Source: Clostridiales bacterium
GTDB lineage: Bacteria > Bacillota > Clostridia > Peptostreptococcales > Anaerovoracaceae
Assembly (NCBI GenBank): GCA_012799165.1
Contig: JAAZLU010000188.1
Coordinates: 1 to 7,242 of the forward strand
Length of the DNA stretch: 7,242 bases
Direction of reading: 5' to 3'
Positions 6,401 to 7,242 of the stretch are shown piece by piece (the stretch's first letter is position 1; each line of letters starts with the position of its first letter). The notes beneath the pieces are model-generated. The model searched no databases, was not told the DNA's origin, and was given only the letters and a program-made list of their open reading frames with translations. The position numbers and the translations under genes were made by a program.

Positions 6401-7242
6401 TCATCAAAGTTGCTTACAAATTTGCTCCCGGCCGCATACGAGAGATTGCCGCCCATCGAAGCATATTCCGTTCCGCCGCTCGAAGATGTTCCTATTGCAA
6501 AGGGCGAAATCATCTCTTTGTATAGCGCCTGACTTGTGCTCAGCGTACCGCCCGAGGACGAGCTCGAGAATGTGTTCATTCCGTCCGGATCGCCGTGCGT
6601 AAACTCCACATCGCCGCCCCAGTAATATACGAATCCTATCTTTATCTTCTTTAATAGCGTAACGGATCCCCACACCTTTTCGCTGCCGCCGCCGAGTTCC
6701 GCCTCCGCAAGCGGCAAATCGCCAATGAAGGGAATCGACTTAGGTAAAGTTATAGCAACATTCAGTATAAACTCGATATAGGCATCGAGGGTTTTTCCCG
6801 CTCCCGCGCTTATGGTCAGCCTGCCGCTCATAATCTGCGCGTAGGTTACTCCGGCCGAGAAGCCGAAAGTGGCATTCGGATACCAACCTATGGCGATATA
6901 TCCGCCGTCGAGGAACTTGGCATCCTTAAACTTTTTAAGACTGACGTCATCGAGCGTAACCTTCAAAGAACGCAGGGAGAGCTCAAGCTCCGCGCTGCCC
7001 GTCAATATCTTCGTTATGTCAAACTGGATGTTGAGCATAATCGAGAGAGGCGGAACGGCACCGGTATTGTAAATGGTGTCGTAGAGATTATCTATTCCCC
7101 CGCCGCCTCCGGTTATCCATAGCACTCCGAAGCCGTCTACATTGCATCCGGGCTCAAAGCCACCTATCGTAAGGTAGAGCTTGTCGGGAATGGGGGCTCC
7201 GGATTTTGAAGATTTTATGACGAGCGCCAGATTGACCTCTAC
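3445..7242 (-). CDS. Large SLH-anchored multidomain surface protein, N-terminus outside window
   Basis: 1265 residues are visible and the frame stays open to the edge at 7242, so the true start lies beyond the window. A GTG at 7123-7125 is internal. Numbering from the edge, residues 1 to about 240 are a beta-rich, glycine-containing region that I do not recognise. Next come a polar Gly/Ser stretch and several Ig/fibronectin-like beta domains. One spans about 518-658 and includes an Asp/Gly/Asn-rich insert (5386-5472). Others follow, including DTTAPVIMINSP and a Big-type domain with LAEGESTQL. A helical FIVAR-like segment (947-1013) precedes one InlB/Flg_new-type repeat (1017-1084, ending GWF..LYAKW). 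Three SLH repeats close the protein (1091-1151, 1152-1212, 1213-1265), each ending in CTRAQ. SLH repeats normally bind pyruvylated secondary wall polymers, so the protein should sit on the cell surface, perhaps as an adhesin or S-layer-associated protein. A signal peptide is expected off-window. Confidence 0.88.
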   Translation of the reverse strand, partial: VEVNLALVIKSSKSGAPIPDKLYLTIGGFEPGCNVDGFGVLWITGGGGGIDNLYDTIYNTGAVPPLSIMLNIQFDITKILTGSAELELSLRSLKVTLDDVSLKKFKDAKFLDGGYIAIGWYPNATFGFSAGVTYAQIMSGRLTISAGAGKTLDAYIEFILNVAITLPKSIPFIGDLPLAEAELGGGSEKVWGSVTLLKKIKIGFVYYWGGDVEFTHGDPDGMNTFSSSSSGGTLSTSQALYKEMISPFAIGTSSSGGTEYASMGGNLSYAAGSKFVSNFDDLAQSAMNPPARRGTRGGGNTQISTNYEMTRHLVQFGTACDYILVVARKDGSELSEAEMKQCMSATKGGASYPLYYYESPGQNASNKEKAEALENANVNVSGKAAYIVIPEEHANGSLLLEFSDGNAYDVSAVMVNPLPELNSATAAVNVNSGNLDITWSASNVSDNAKIIVSATDGKEENTIVLNDQDIKANAIPAAASIPIPEKMASGNYKITVTLSEENLVHHSIDAGTVTIINSKAPAAADNVTMTNCGDNMLKISVGTNQQNFSGYMVEVYEKFADGKELLVDAGKYFGKDEEIIVGGRFNMPVMKTDADGKPLLDDKGNGIPETDENGNPVTKLVGYNPGSTYFAKLRLCNIEKDSTEGEIFYCSAYKATAGVVLEEATPPEVTIEYDKVEKEIKVSSDVPVSGEMYINAATSKGDWYSYPNRKTEIVQPVDLPDGEYTIEFHAVDAEGDHAVVSNIINIDTTAPVIMINSPRSGDYFEGDSVVVTATVDKDDKTEFSFKLNGNTVTPQEGSNIFDGGKMKCTLPLGEEKNAGKVELQIIARDEAGNETVVDLMLMNKKISKITSISIASADREIDGGRLMLAEGESTQLRVYGMAGSEKIDISDLPATSLEVMNGIAVTLSGSKVSASSSGQTLISAAFDLGGNDALYDGIVVQVSDETLVYDELDELIDRARRITKGGYPDDAWNDLQNALEAAEQMRLAVGVRQSDIDGVSTTLASAIARILGETAHYNVYFNTNGGSRISRQRIKEGLKAVKPEDPVKEGYIFAGWFSDRELTTHYSFYDSVTGSFTLYAKWVDAKNFKLPFKDVSPNDYFYDAVQWAVIMDITAGTSETTFSPAADCTRAQIVTLLWKAAGKPEPKSMENPFGDVKENDYFYKPVLWAVENGITAGTGEGRFSPNLTCTRAQALTFIWKAADKPEPAVGAASFSDVSADAYYANAVSWAYAVDITAGTGGGKFSPDMNCTRAQIVTFLYKAFGR
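3448..3972 (-). other. Three tandem SLH repeats encoded at the 3' end of the surface-protein gene
   Basis: Repeat 1 is encoded by 3790-3972, repeat 2 by 3607-3789 and repeat 3 by 3448-3606. Each repeat begins with (P/S)F.DV....Y, continues through a W...... ITAGT core, and ends with FSP....CTRAQ. The Cys before TRAQ is in all three. Repeats 1 and 2 end in KPEP linkers; repeat 3 stops at FGR, where the protein ends. Three SLH copies is the usual number for a complete wall-binding module, so the anchor looks intact. Confidence 0.92.

Noticed and set aside
7123..7125. GTG as the start of the large surface-protein gene.
   Set aside because: The same frame stays open with sensible protein sequence to the window edge (39 more codons), and no signal peptide or ribosome site is at this GTG.

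Overview
The window looks like part of a chromosome from an anaerobic, Gram-positive, Clostridia-type bacterium of roughly balanced GC content. The clues are a surface protein with three C-terminal S-layer homology (SLH) repeats of the CTRAQ subtype, a lysA gene with the Firmicutes-type GAYGYSMANNYN motif, A/G-rich ribosome binding sites and sigma-A-like promoters. I cannot name the genus with confidence. No tRNA, rRNA, insertion sequence, CRISPR array or phage gene was recognised.

Layout: a bidirectional intrinsic terminator (11-38) lies downstream of lysA (diaminopimelate decarboxylase, minus strand, 59-1363). A 578-base intergenic region (1364-1941) follows. Then come an M19-family dipeptidase (plus strand, 1942-2913) and a small membrane protein with a zinc ribbon (plus strand, 2981-3361), probably one transcript ending at a strong hairpin (3384-3411). 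The rest of the window is the 3' part of one very large minus-strand gene (3445 to the edge at 7242) for an SLH-anchored, multidomain surface protein. Its reading frame is still open at the window edge, so its N-terminus is missing.

The most interesting part is the lysA/dipeptidase intergenic region. It holds two divergently oriented copies of a 126-nt, rod-shaped structured element: copy A on the minus strand (core 1472-1597) and copy B on the plus strand (core 1699-1824). By hand alignment they are about 63% identical. The paired arms differ mostly by compensatory changes, about 12 double substitutions that keep pairing, while the loops are conserved, including an identical 11-nt internal-loop motif, AGCGGGAGCGT. 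G-U pairs in each copy fit the assigned strand. This is the signature of a conserved structured RNA (or of a folded single-stranded DNA site), not of a recent repeat. Each copy ends about 22-26 bases before a sigma-A-like promoter that points into the neighbouring gene. I could not match the element to a riboswitch, T-box, 6S, SRP or RNase P RNA consensus that I know.

Working together: lysA makes lysine from meso-diaminopimelate, and the dipeptidase releases amino acids from dipeptides, so the divergent pair could share an amino-acid or cell-wall peptide theme. That link is inference only.
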